From positions 1 to 64,000 of the forward strand of contig NZ_CP104694.1 of NCBI RefSeq assembly GCF_025398735.1: DNA of 64,000 bases. Direction: 5' to 3'. This document shows, one piece after another, positions 44,372 through 52,986 of the stretch (positions within the stretch are counted from its first letter, which is position 1; each line of letters opens with the position of its first letter). The position numbers and the translations under genes were made by a program. The notes under the pieces are model-generated. The model searched no databases, had not been told where the DNA came from, and worked only from the letters and a program-made list of their open reading frames with translations. The stretch is from Tahibacter amnicola (GTDB lineage: Bacteria > Pseudomonadota > Gammaproteobacteria > Xanthomonadales > Rhodanobacteraceae).

Positions 44372-46342
44372 ATGTTCCGACCCCCTTATTTCGCCGGCTC
44401 CCTCGGCCTGTTGCTGCTTGCCAGCGTTCCGGCAACGGCCCTCGCCGCCGGTGATTCGCGCGACCTCTGGACGGACGTGGCGCCGCGCACGATGGCCCAT
44501 TCCACCAAGGCCGAACCGGTGCGCACCCTGCAGCTGGATGTCGCCACGCTGCGCCGTTATGTCGCCGACCAGGTCAAGCGCGGCCAGCCGCTCGCCATTC
44601 CCACGCCGGAAGGCCAGTTCAGCGAATTCACGCTCGAGGATGCCGGCACGATGCCGCCGGAACTCGCGGCCCGGTTTCCGGACATCATCAGCCTGATGGG
44701 GACTGATGCGAAGGGCAACGCCGTGCGCGTCAACCTGTCGCCGCTGGGTTTTGAAGCGATGGTGTTCGATCGCGAAGGCGGCGCCTGGGTGGTCGAGCCG
44801 GAACAGATCAACCAGGAATCCAGTGCCTACCGCAGCTTCCGGCGCGCCGACGTCCACACCTCGTCGGACTTCCGCTGCGCGGTGCACGGCGCACAGCGCA
44901 AACCGTCGCTGCTGGCACCGGAATCGGCACCGGCCCCCATGACGCAGACCGGCAACAACCTGCGCACGATGCGCATCGCCATTGCCGCGACGGGCGAATA
45001 CACCGCCGAATTCGGCGGCACCGTTGCCGGTGGCCTGGCGGCCATCAATACGGCGCTCAATCGCATCAATCAGGTGTACCAGAACGAATTCAGCGTACGC
45101 ATGACGCTGGTCGCCAACAACAGCTCCATCGTCTACATCAACAGCGCCACCGACCCCTACACCGATGACGATCCGGACGCGCTGATCAGCCAGAACCAGT
45201 CCAACATCGACAGCGTCATCGGCTCGTCGAACTACGATGTCGGCCACGTGTTCAGCACGGGCGGCGGCGGCCTGGCCGGACTTGGCGTCATCTGCTCCAG
45301 CGGCGCCAAGGCGCGCGGCGTCACGGGCAGCTCCAATCCAGTCGGCGATCCGTTCTACATTGACTATGTCGCGCACGAACTCGGTCATCAGTTCGACGGC
45401 GACCACACATTCAACTCGGAAACATCCAACTGCGGCGGTGGCAATCGCGAGTCCACGGCTGCGTATGAGCCGGGCAGCGGCTCGACCATCATGGCTTACG
45501 CCGGCATCTGCGGAAGCGATGATCTGCAGCCCAATTCCGATCCCTATTTCCACGCCAGGAGCATCGAACAGATTCACGCCAAGCTCACCGCCACCAGCTG
45601 CGGCTCGCTCAGCGTCAATCCCAACGCCGCGCCTGTCGTCACGCCGCTCACCACGTCCTACGCCATCCCGGCGAAGACACCTTTCATGCTGACGGCCAGC
45701 GCCACCGACGCCAACGGCGACAGCCTGACCTACGACTGGGAGGAATACGACCTGGGCGGCTCGACGGCAGTCAATGTGGACAACGGAACAAGTCCCATCC
45801 TGCGCTCGTTCAGCCCGACGACGAGCGGCACGCGCGTCTTCCCGAAGCTTTCGGCCCTGCTGAGCAATACGTCCATCAAGGGCGAACTGCTGCCGCAAAC
45901 CGCACGCAGCCAGCTCAAGTTCCGTGTCACGGTGCGTGACAACCGTTCCGGCGGCGGGCGTTCCACCAGTGCCGACATGCCGGCCATCCAGGTCGTCTCC
46001 AACGGTCCATTCGCTGTCACCGCGCCCAACACCGCGGTCACCTGGAGCACCGGCAGCAGCGCCACCGTGACCTGGAACACCGCCGGCACGACCAGTGCGC
46101 CGGTTTCGTGTTCCGCCGTCGATATCACGCTGTCCCAGGACGGCGGCAACACCTTCCCCATCGTCCTTGCCGCAAACGTGGCGAACAATGGCAGCGCCGG
46201 TTTCACCGTGCCCGCCGGCAGTGCCACCACGCAGGCGCGCGTACGCGTGATGTGCCGCAACAACATCTTCTTCGATATCTCCAACGTGAACTTCACGATC
46301 ACGGGCTCGTCGGATCAGATCTTCAAGAACGGCTTCCAGTGA
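44372..46342 (+). CDS. Secreted reprolysin-like zinc metalloprotease (M12B/metzincin)
   Basis: A 656-residue exported protease. The signal peptide is SLGLLLLASVPATALAA. A propeptide-like region spans about 30-205 and carries one Cys (FRCAV) before the catalytic domain, which could act as a cysteine switch. The catalytic domain starts near MRIAIAATGEYTAEFGG; the metzincin zinc motif HELGHQFDGDH has H335, E336, H339 and H345, followed by a Met-turn candidate TIMAYAGICG. Two beta-sandwich domains follow (about 420-530 and 545-640), and the protein ends GSSDQIFKNGFQ, a tail shared in form with two other exported enzymes here. The start at 44372 has AGGAG upstream. Confidence 0.92.
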   Translation: MFRPPYFAGSLGLLLLASVPATALAAGDSRDLWTDVAPRTMAHSTKAEPVRTLQLDVATLRRYVADQVKRGQPLAIPTPEGQFSEFTLEDAGTMPPELAARFPDIISLMGTDAKGNAVRVNLSPLGFEAMVFDREGGAWVVEPEQINQESSAYRSFRRADVHTSSDFRCAVHGAQRKPSLLAPESAPAPMTQTGNNLRTMRIAIAATGEYTAEFGGTVAGGLAAINTALNRINQVYQNEFSVRMTLVANNSSIVYINSATDPYTDDDPDALISQNQSNIDSVIGSSNYDVGHVFSTGGGGLAGLGVICSSGAKARGVTGSSNPVGDPFYIDYVAHELGHQFDGDHTFNSETSNCGGGNRESTAAYEPGSGSTIMAYAGICGSDDLQPNSDPYFHARSIEQIHAKLTATSCGSLSVNPNAAPVVTPLTTSYAIPAKTPFMLTASATDANGDSLTYDWEEYDLGGSTAVNVDNGTSPILRSFSPTTSGTRVFPKLSALLSNTSIKGELLPQTARSQLKFRVTVRDNRSGGGRSTSADMPAIQVVSNGPFAVTAPNTAVTWSTGSSATVTWNTAGTTSAPVSCSAVDITLSQDGGNTFPIVLAANVANNGSAGFTVPAGSATTQARVRVMCRNNIFFDISNVNFTITGSSDQIFKNGFQ

Positions 46343-46365
46343 TCGCGTCGTAGTACAGCCTGCCT

Positions 46366-46390
46366 GGCGGAGCATGCAGCGTGCTCCGCC
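46366..46390 (+). terminator. Hairpin terminator after the metalloprotease gene
   Basis: GGCGGAGCA and TGCTCCGCC pair around a 7-base loop, 24 bases after the stop codon. No T-run. Confidence 0.6.
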
Positions 46391-46566
46391 GGCATGCGCC
46401 GGGGCGATTATTCGTTCTGGTAGAACACAAACCCTTCGGGAAAAATGGATCCGCCAGGGGCGCCAGGCGCGCTCTACGAGCTCCACCTCGAAACGGGAAC
46501 CGCGTCCTGCCGTTGTTTCCCTCCGTGTCAGGTAGCACCGGAGGGAAGTTCCACACCCTTGCTCAA

Positions 46567-46677
46567 TCAGGCACGTTCAAGGTACTGCTCTTCTGGAGCC
46601 AGGTCGTGGATCAGCCAATCCGGCAGGCCCAGCAACTGCACACAATCGCCGACGTGAATCGCGTCCGCCACGGTCAC
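46567..46677 (-). CDS. Very small open frame coupled to the upstream gene
   Basis: 36 codons from a GTG that overlaps the stop of the preceding gene (GTGA). The product contains IHVGDCVQLLGLPDWLIHDL, which reads like a real protein, similar in feel to the start of small bacterial proteins of 70-100 residues with a GD-x-V-x-L...P-x-WL pattern. It ends early (EEQYLERA), so it may be a truncated copy: plus-one of this frame continues with protein-like residues. Low certainty. Confidence 0.35.
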   Translation of the reverse strand: MTVADAIHVGDCVQLLGLPDWLIHDLAPEEQYLERA

Positions 46678-47216
46678 ATCCCCAGCAGACGCTGCCACCA
46701 CGATTTGGTCGGCGGCGACGAGGATCTGGCCGGCTGCAGCACGAAGTCGGAGTTCGCCCGCGCCACCTCGTACACGGCCTTGCCGTGCACCGCACCGGCT
46801 TCCTGCGGATCCAGCAGCACCCCCTGGGTGACGTCGGCCAGTGCGGCGGCGCCATAACACTGCAGCAGCAACGACACATCGTCGCGCCCGGCACCGGTGG
46901 TGAAGAAAAATTCGATCCTGGCCGACGTGAGTTTGCGGTCCAGATCGGCGTCGCTCCCCTTGCGCATGCGACTGACGTCATCGGCATCTACGGGTGACAT
47001 CTCGACGGCGAAGCTCGCCGGCTGAGCGCTCCAGGCGGCAGCCACGAGCGGCGGCCCGATCACGCACGTCGCTGGCGGCGTGGATTCGTCGACCGCATCC
47101 AGCGCAAAACCGGGCGGCAGGGTGCAGGACACGCCCACTTCGCGCAGGCGCTCCACCCAGGCGGATTGCACTTGTTGGTCGAAACGATCGACAAGCACGA
47201 ACAGGTCGAAACTCAT
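46674..47216 (-). CDS. Cytoplasmic protein of unknown function
   Basis: A 180-residue protein starting MSFDLFVLVDRFDQQVQSAW, with GGGGAAG just upstream of the ATG at 47216. No signal peptide or membrane segment. The second half reads as an alpha/beta fold (ARIEFFFTTGAGRDDVSLLL, GVLLDPQEAGAVHGKAVYEV) and the tail is basic and Trp-rich (KSWWQRLLGM). No family recognised; size and acidity fit an immunity-type or accessory protein, but this is a guess. It is followed by the small coupled frame at 46567. Confidence 0.65.
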   Translation of the reverse strand: MSFDLFVLVDRFDQQVQSAWVERLREVGVSCTLPPGFALDAVDESTPPATCVIGPPLVAAAWSAQPASFAVEMSPVDADDVSRMRKGSDADLDRKLTSARIEFFFTTGAGRDDVSLLLQCYGAAALADVTQGVLLDPQEAGAVHGKAVYEVARANSDFVLQPARSSSPPTKSWWQRLLGM

Positions 47217-47368
47217 GACTTCCCCGGCGGCGACGAGTAGGGACGAACAATCCACAGCCTAGCAGCTTGCCCGTCCACTGCCGAACTGCGCGCGCAAAGA
47301 AGACACCCGGCTCACGCCGGGCGCTTCCCTGGTCGACCTTCACCGCCCTGCACGGCGGGCGACAAACG

Positions 47369-47785
47369 TCAGCGTCGACCATCCCCTTCCTGTTCGTAGA
47401 TTGCCCGCCGCTCGGCCTCGTATTCATCGATGCGGTAGCGCTCGCGCAATTCCAGGTCCGCGTTGAGGGCGCCGATTGCCTGGCGCTGGCTGAAGGTGGG
47501 ATCGGACGGTGCGATCTGCATGTACGGCGGCCCCTTGTAGGGCGACAGCTGGCACCAGGTCACGCTCTGCAGTGACCAGCCCCAGCTCTGGCGCAGGGCG
47601 ATGGCCTGCTGCAGGCTGGTATTGCACGCCGAAACGGTCGGGCCCGACACGCCGGCGCCCTGTCCGGAATTGAACCAGGCCTGGCCAACGTAGATCGGCG
47701 TGGTGCCGCCGCCGATCGGCACCGCCTGCGCGGCAGTGGTCGCCACAAGAGCCAGCACGAGGGCGGTGAAGGTCGTACGCAACAT
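47369..47785 (-). CDS. Small exported protein of unknown function
   Basis: A 138-residue protein with a signal peptide (MLRTTFTALVLALVATTAAQ, cleavage near AQA) and a strong AGGAG ribosome-binding site. The mature part has two cysteines (SACNTSLQQAIALRQSWGWS, VTWCQLSP), which could form one disulfide, and a highly charged C-terminal helix (ELRERYRIDEYEAERRAIYE). No known family. It is divergent from another exported Cys-containing protein at 48110. Confidence 0.7.
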   Translation of the reverse strand: MLRTTFTALVLALVATTAAQAVPIGGGTTPIYVGQAWFNSGQGAGVSGPTVSACNTSLQQAIALRQSWGWSLQSVTWCQLSPYKGPPYMQIAPSDPTFSQRQAIGALNADLELRERYRIDEYEAERRAIYEQEGDGRR

Positions 47786-48109
47786 GAAGTTCTCCTGGAT
47801 GGTGGTGGATGTACCCCCGACGCGGCGGGGCGTCCCTCACGCTAGTCCCGGCACACCGTCGCGGCGAGGAAATTGGCGGGCCAAACCGGTCCGGCGCGGG
47901 CGGGCCATGGCAGGAATTTCGCGCAAGCAGCGGACACAGGCGCTGTTTTTCCAGATCGGAAAACCGCTTGCGCGGGCGGTTTTCCACGTCTGTCAGTTGG
48001 CATCAAATCAACCACTTGGCGGAATTCGTTCCCAATTCAGCCCTATCTGGCGATAGCGCGGCGCACGGCCGGCGCTAGGATCGGACTCACCTGCCCGGGA
48101 AGTGCCGCC
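47786..48109. promoter_or_regulatory. Divergent promoter region between two small exported proteins
   Basis: 324 bases with a GC-rich left half and an AT-richer right half (47995-48060). It contains the three-part inverted repeat at 47947-47985, listed separately. No exact promoter assigned. Confidence 0.4.
47947..47985. repeat. Three-part inverted repeat with alternative pairing
   Basis: TTTTCC (47947-47952), GGAAAACCGC (47958-47967) and GCGGTTTTCC (47976-47985) lie in a row. The middle arm can pair with the left arm (6 bp, 5-base loop) or with the right arm (10 bp, 8-base loop), but not both. It could be a regulator site with three half-sites or an RNA switch in the leader of the gene at 48110. 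Confidence 0.5.
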
Positions 48110-48601
48110 ATGAAACGCCTGCTGTCTGTTCTCGTGACCTTGCTGTGTGTGAGCGCATCCGCGTCGGCGCACGACGCGTTGCCGACGAGCAACTGGTGTG
48201 TACCAGGACGCGTGGTCTCGATGGGCCCGTTCGCCTTCTCCGCGGACGCCATCCGTGCCTATGCCAGCTGCCTGCGCAGCGGTCTGTGCATCGACCGTGC
48301 TGCATCGACCACGGTGTCGCCGCGTGGCGGTGGCGACGGTGGCTGCACCACGCAAAGCTGCGGCGAGTTCGACGACGACTACGGCGCCGCCCGCCGGATG
48401 GCCACCCACTACTGCGCCATTTACGCGCTGCCCTGGCAGCGCGGCCACGTACCGGACTGGGGCACCGTCGTGCCGGACGTGCGCTCGCCCCCGTATTTCA
48501 CCGACGGTACGCACCACCAGGCCTATTCCGCCGCGGCGGGCCTCGGCGGCATCTGCGCACGGTGCGAGGATCCGGTCGTCATCGGTTTCCCAACCGACTG
48601 A
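48110..48601 (+). CDS. Exported cysteine-rich protein of unknown function
   Basis: A 163-residue protein with a signal peptide (MKRLLSVLVTLLCVSASASA). The mature part holds eight cysteines (NWCVPGR, ASCLRSGLCI, GGCTTQSCGE, THYCAIY, GGICARCED), which suggests a disulfide-stabilised fold outside the cytoplasm. No enzyme motif and no family recognised. The start at 48110 is fixed by the signal peptide and a GGGAAG element upstream. It ends 29 bases before the convergent regulator gene. Confidence 0.7.
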   Translation: MKRLLSVLVTLLCVSASASAHDALPTSNWCVPGRVVSMGPFAFSADAIRAYASCLRSGLCIDRAASTTVSPRGGGDGGCTTQSCGEFDDDYGAARRMATHYCAIYALPWQRGHVPDWGTVVPDVRSPPYFTDGTHHQAYSAAAGLGGICARCEDPVVIGFPTD

Positions 48602-48630
48602 TACCGTCACACCGCGGACATACGCTCTGT

Positions 48631-50907
48631 CTACGTCAACAAGGCGCGGCGTCGCAGGTCGGCCTGGATGGTCTCGACCTGTTGCTTGAGCTGCTCGCGC
48701 TGCGCAGGTTCCAGCCGGCACTCGGCCAGCACGTAGTAGGCCGTCCGCAGTACTTCGCGCCAACGCGGCTGGCGCGGCAGCTTGGCCAGGCTCAGGTAGC
48801 GCTCGAGCGCGCGCACGCGCAAGCGGCCGTTGTCGATGGTGATGCGCCAGGCGCGGCTCTTCTCAGCCAGGTCAATGGTGGTCTTGCCGGTGCTTTGTTC
48901 CCAGGCCGCCACGGTACTGAGCATCAGGTCGACCAGATCGCGACGGAAGATGTCCTCCTCCTCGCGACGCGACGCCGGACGCGCCGCATCCAGCGCATCG
49001 GCCGCATGCTCGACAGTCCGCAATGCCGCTTCCGCTCCCGCTTCGTTCGCCGCCAGCGCCGCCGACAGGCTCGCGCTGGCGGCTTCCAGGCGCTGGTGAC
49101 CATCGATCACCACCGGCGGCTCCGCGGCGTCATCGGCCGACAAGGTGATCGTCGCCGCACCGCCAAGAACCGTCAGCGGCGCGATACGCATGTCGTAGCA
49201 GCGTGGTACGGCGCCGGCCCGCACGGTGACCGTCAGATCACGCGCCGCGTCGGCTTCATCAATGCCCGCCAGTGCCGCGTCAAAGGCGTCCTCATTGGCG
49301 GGATCAAGCAGCTGCCGGAACGACGCTCCGACCAGCGCGCCATCCGGTCGCGCCAGCGCCGCGGTCGCCGCCGCATTGGCCGCCACCACATCGCCGCGCG
49401 CGTCCACCGCGACCACTGGCGCGGCGTGCCGGTCCAGCAAGGCCTGGACCCAGCGCGCATCCCCTTCCAGCGCTGCCGCCGCCCGGCGGTAGTGTTCCAG
49501 TTCCGCTGACAACCGCGCCTCCCGCTCCGCCGCGGCAATGCGTGAACGCTCGCGCGTGCGCCGCACGCCCAGGGCGACCAACGCGAATCCCGCCAATGCC
49601 GACACCGCGACCAAACCCAGCTGCGTGTTGCGCTGGCGCAGGCTCAGCGCGGTCAACCGGTGTTCTGCGGCCAGGTGTTCCAGTGCGCGATCCTTTTCCG
49701 CCACTTCAAACTGCACGCGCAACGCCGTGAGCCGTTGGTCATGCGCACGTTCGCGCTGCGCGCGTTCGGCCGCGTGGAATTCCCGGAAACGGCGAAGCGC
49801 CGTTGCCGCATCGCCCCGTCCGGCAGCGGCATCGGCATTCAATTCCAGCAATGCCACGCGCTCGGGCGCATCGGCCTCCAGGCGCGGCAGAACCTCCGCC
49901 AGAACGGCTTCCGCCTCGTCGGCGGCGTTGCGCGTCAACGCCTCGCGGGCTTGCTGGAGGGCGAGATCCGCCGGCACGGGGATATCCAGCGCCGTGACCA
50001 GGGCGCGCCCCTCCGCGAGCGACGCCTGCGCCGCCGCGGTGTCGTTCCGGTCCAAGGCCAGGCGCGCAAGCCGCGCCGCCAGGCGCAGCTGGTGCGCCCG
50101 CGCGCCGGCCTCCACGAAGATGGACTGCGCGCGCCGGAAAGCGTCGCCCGCTGCCGCCAGATCCTGGCGGTCCAGTGCCAGCGTGCCCAGGCTTTCCAGC
50201 GTATGCGCCACGTCCACCGTGCGGCCTTCCTGTTCGTGGATAGCCAGTGCTTCCGCGTAGCTGGCGTGGGCCGCGGCGAAGTCATCGAGATTGCGCTGCA
50301 GGTCACCGATATTGTTGAGCAGCGCGCCCAATTGCTTTTCCTGGCGCTGGCGCTTGAGAGAAAGGCTCGCGGTATAGGCTTCCAGTGCTTCCCGGTAACG
50401 CCCCGCCATGCGCAGGGCGTTACCCAGGTCGTTGCGACTCTGTCCCTCGGCCGTGGTATCGGCCTGTTGCTTGGCCAGTGCCAGCGCATGCTGGAAATGC
50501 GTCAGCGCCGTGGTCGCATCGTGCTGCCGGTAGGCGAGGATGCCGCGCCGCCGGGCGAGGCGGTAATCGTGCATCCAGCGCGTGCCGGCCGGCAGCAGCG
50601 CAACGCGGTCGAGCGTGCGGGTCGCCGCCGCGAAATCGCCGCTCGCCAGCTCCGCGTCACTTTGTCGGAACAGCATTTCCTCGTGAGTTTCCGGATCGGC
50701 GGCCGGCGTCACGGCGAGTGCCGCGTCAGTGCAGGCGGGAATCGCCTCGGCCGGGCTCTGGGACAGCTTCCGGCATCGCTCCACCGCGTCGACGTCGCCG
50801 GCCTCGACGCCTGTCCACGGCCAGAGCAGCCCCGCCATGATCCAGCGGGTGACGCCGGCAGTGATTGTCTTTCTTGCATGCTGTTGCCGCGACTGCGCCG
50901 CATCCAC
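48631..50907 (-). CDS. TPR - membrane helix - PAS protein with an unassigned C-terminal domain
   Basis: A 758-residue membrane protein. After an N-terminal anchor (WIMAGLLWPWTGV) come about eight tetratricopeptide-like repeats (ALTHFQHALALAKQQ; GRYREALEAYTASLSLKRQR; AAAHASYAEALAIHEQEGR) to about residue 390, a coiled coil, one membrane helix (LGLVAVSALAGFALVALGV, about 440), a second coiled coil and a PAS-like domain (about 490-590, APVVAVDARGDVVAANAAAT). The last 120 residues form a separate domain (DLVDLMLSTVAAWEQSTGKT; LRVRALERYLSLAKLPRQPR; WREVLRTAYYVLAECRL). It is rich in Arg and Trp and could bind nucleic acid or another protein; no named family recognised. The ribosome-binding site is GAGGTGAG. 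Confidence 0.8.
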   Translation of the reverse strand: MDAAQSRQQHARKTITAGVTRWIMAGLLWPWTGVEAGDVDAVERCRKLSQSPAEAIPACTDAALAVTPAADPETHEEMLFRQSDAELASGDFAAATRTLDRVALLPAGTRWMHDYRLARRRGILAYRQHDATTALTHFQHALALAKQQADTTAEGQSRNDLGNALRMAGRYREALEAYTASLSLKRQRQEKQLGALLNNIGDLQRNLDDFAAAHASYAEALAIHEQEGRTVDVAHTLESLGTLALDRQDLAAAGDAFRRAQSIFVEAGARAHQLRLAARLARLALDRNDTAAAQASLAEGRALVTALDIPVPADLALQQAREALTRNAADEAEAVLAEVLPRLEADAPERVALLELNADAAAGRGDAATALRRFREFHAAERAQRERAHDQRLTALRVQFEVAEKDRALEHLAAEHRLTALSLRQRNTQLGLVAVSALAGFALVALGVRRTRERSRIAAAEREARLSAELEHYRRAAAALEGDARWVQALLDRHAAPVVAVDARGDVVAANAAATAALARPDGALVGASFRQLLDPANEDAFDAALAGIDEADAARDLTVTVRAGAVPRCYDMRIAPLTVLGGAATITLSADDAAEPPVVIDGHQRLEAASASLSAALAANEAGAEAALRTVEHAADALDAARPASRREEEDIFRRDLVDLMLSTVAAWEQSTGKTTIDLAEKSRAWRITIDNGRLRVRALERYLSLAKLPRQPRWREVLRTAYYVLAECRLEPAQREQLKQQVETIQADLRRRALLT

Positions 50908-51318
50908 GGTTTCTCACCTCAGCAAGGGCCTGCACGCGCTCGCCGCCGCCACGGCCGGGCACGGTCACGCCCACCGCAAAAACCCGCCGGCACCGACCCG
51001 AGCGTCGCATCGGCCAGGCGGGCCTGCAACCGTCCCTGCCCCCGTCGCCGCGCTTACGTCTGTCGCGGCGTCAACGCCCAACGGTTCTAGCCGATTTGCA
51101 CCGGGACACGGCCGCAACTGGCCAAAGGTGTTCGCCTTGGGAAGGCCGCACCCAAATCCGTTTCGTCACGGCGGACCGGACACCGCGTCCACCGTGTTGG
51201 CACGACGGGGTCGATCGGGTGATTGATGGCGTCTTGTGGATGATTCGAGCGCTCTGGCTCGGTCGGCCCGCACCCGGGATTCCCGTCGCGCGCCGCGGGG
51301 TTGCGGTAGGCTGCCGGC
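50908..51318. promoter_or_regulatory. Divergent intergenic region before acpH
   Basis: 411 bases between the TPR-PAS gene and acpH. The open frames here are antisense or unbiased. No RNA gene, repeat or clear promoter was found; the acpH ATG has no good ribosome-binding site. Confidence 0.4.
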
Positions 51319-51951
51319 ATGAACCTGCTCGCCCATGCATTGATCGCCGGCGCCAATCCGGATCACGTCATCGGCAGCGTCATGGGCGATTTCGTCCATG
51401 GCGTCCTGCCGACCAGTCTTCCACCCGCCGTCCTCGACGGCGTGCGGCTGCACCGCGCCGTCGACAGCTATACAGATTCACATCCAATCATTGTGAATCT
51501 TCGCACACAGTTCCAACCACCCTTCCGCCGCTTCTCGGGGATGCTGGTGGATGTCTGGTTCGACCACCTGCTGTCGCGCGACTTCACCCGCTGGGATGCC
51601 AGGCCGCTGGATGCCTATTGCGACCAGCTGCACGCCCTCTTCGACACCCACGCCGAACGCCTGCCGGCCGACATGTGGCGATTCATCCGCTTCATGCGCG
51701 AATACGGGCTGCCGGCCGGCTACCGGGAGCGCCCGGCCATCGGCGAGGTCTACCAGCGCATGGCGCGGCGTTTCTCCCGGCCGACGCCGCTGGCGCAGGC
51801 AATGCCGGTGATGGAGTCGCTCGACCAGCCACTCGAAGACGCCTTCAACGCCTTCTTCCCCGAACTGACCGCCTTCGCCGCCGACTGGCTCGCCCGGCAA
51901 TCGAAGTCCGCCGCACCGGCCGAGGCCCGGGAAACCAGTGCCAACCGTTGA
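51319..51951 (+). CDS. acpH: Acyl carrier protein phosphodiesterase
   Basis: A 210-residue cytoplasmic enzyme of the AcpH family (DUF479), which removes 4'-phosphopantetheine from holo-ACP. The opening MNLLAHALIAGANPDHVIGS and the segments VMGDFVHG, LHRAVDSYTDSHP and DVWFDHLLSRDF carry the conserved His/Asp residues of the metal site. Length is slightly more than the E. coli enzyme because of the Ala-rich tail. A bidirectional terminator follows. Confidence 0.9.
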   Translation: MNLLAHALIAGANPDHVIGSVMGDFVHGVLPTSLPPAVLDGVRLHRAVDSYTDSHPIIVNLRTQFQPPFRRFSGMLVDVWFDHLLSRDFTRWDARPLDAYCDQLHALFDTHAERLPADMWRFIRFMREYGLPAGYRERPAIGEVYQRMARRFSRPTPLAQAMPVMESLDQPLEDAFNAFFPELTAFAADWLARQSKSAAPAEARETSANR

Positions 51952-52000
51952 ATCGTCCCTCCCCTCCGACCCGACGGCCGCCCTGCCCGACCCAAACGAA

Positions 52001-52022
52001 AACGCCGCCCGAAGGCGGCGTT
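52001..52022. terminator. Bidirectional terminator between acpH and cytochrome c5
   Basis: AACGCCGCC, loop CGAA, GGCGGCGTT, with AAA to the left and TCT to the right, between the convergent genes. Confidence 0.8.
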
Positions 52023-52045
52023 CTGAATCGGGACGGCGAAGACCG

Positions 52046-52576
52046 TTACCTGGACTGGTCGATCATCCAGAGCACGGTGGCCTTGACCTGCTCGTCGTTG
52101 AGCGAGGGGTTGCCGCCGCGCGCCGGCATCATGCCCTTCGTGCCGGTATAGCCTTCGATGGCGTGCTTGATCACGACATCCGTACCCTGGGCGATGCGCG
52201 GGCCCCAGTCGGCCTTGTCGCCCATCTTCGGCGCGCCGCTGACACCGGCCGTATGGCAGGCGCCGCAGAGATTGTCGTAGATCGTCTTGCCGTCGGTGGT
52301 GCCACCGTAGGCAACCTGGGCCGCCGCGGCCTTCTTGCGGGCTTCCTCGGCGGCGAGCATGGCCGCACGGCCGGTTTCACCGGCGTAGGAATCGCCCACC
52401 GGCGCCAGCCGCTGCGCGACGACTTCCTGGGCCTTGGGGTTGGTCGCGGCCGGGTTCTTGCCGTAGATGTACACGGCGATGGCGATAAATACCGCGGCCA
52501 GGAGCGCCAGCACGCCGATCAGCATGGAGAAGCGCTTGAGAAATTCGAGGTCAGTCTTGGTAATCGGGCTGCTCAC
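52046..52576 (-). CDS. Membrane-anchored cytochrome c5-type protein
   Basis: A 176-residue class I cytochrome c. An N-terminal membrane anchor (SMLIGVLALLAAVFIAIAVY, about 17-37) is followed by an Ala/Lys-rich linker and the haem domain, with CGACH at 104-108 and the Met ligand in GTKGMMPARGG. WGPRIAQGTDVVIKHAIEGY is typical of the c5 family, an electron carrier on the periplasmic side. The GTG at 52576 with AAGGTG upstream is the best start; the frame continues to 52639 without support. Confidence 0.88.
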   Translation of the reverse strand: MSSPITKTDLEFLKRFSMLIGVLALLAAVFIAIAVYIYGKNPAATNPKAQEVVAQRLAPVGDSYAGETGRAAMLAAEEARKKAAAAQVAYGGTTDGKTIYDNLCGACHTAGVSGAPKMGDKADWGPRIAQGTDVVIKHAIEGYTGTKGMMPARGGNPSLNDEQVKATVLWMIDQSR

Positions 52577-52780
52577 GGAACACCTTGATCTAGCGGCGGC
52601 TGGCCGGAGAGCGTCCGGCACGGAGAAAAAGACGGGCAAGTATAACGGCCGACCCCGGGTCGGGAAAGATTGGGGCTTGGCCAGCGGGTATGGCCCCGGC
52701 TATGATGCGCGGCGGTCCGGGCCATCTGCGCCCGACCTGATCCCGTGGTCTGGCGCCCACTTAGCGCCAAATCCCGATAC

Positions 52781-52857
52781 GCGCCCGTAGCTCAGCTGGA
52801 TAGAGTACCGCCCTCCGAAGGCGGTGGTCGGGGGTTCGAATCCCTCCGGGCGCGCCA
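52781..52857 (+). tRNA. tRNA-Arg (anticodon CCG)
   Basis: A 77-base tRNA with encoded CCA. The acceptor stem GCGCCCG pairs with CGGGCGC, the D-arm is GCTCAGCTGGATAGAGT, the anticodon stem CCGCC/GGCGG encloses the loop CTCCGAA (anticodon CCG), and the T-arm is GGGGGTTCGAATCCCTC. It reads CGG codons. Confidence 0.97.
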
Positions 52858-52986
52858 ATCTCTCCTTCCGGGACACTTGCCCGGCGGCACCACTGGCCTG
52901 GTCGGGCCTTTACGGTGACCGTCGCGCACGCGGCCGTTCTCACTCATACAGATCGTCGCGTCGTTTCACTCTCATGGAATGGTGCG

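Noticed and set aside
44180-46486. 768-codon minus-strand frame over the metalloprotease
   Set aside because: The plus strand encodes HELGHQFDGDH, a signal peptide and a good ribosome-binding site; the minus frame shows none of these.
48145-49509. 454-codon plus-strand frame
   Set aside because: Shadow of the TPR-PAS gene and of the small exported protein; Arg/Gly/His-rich without features.
52761-52943. Minus-strand frame containing [20 protein letters not shown]
   Set aside because: This is the well-known false protein produced by reading the complement of a tRNA gene.
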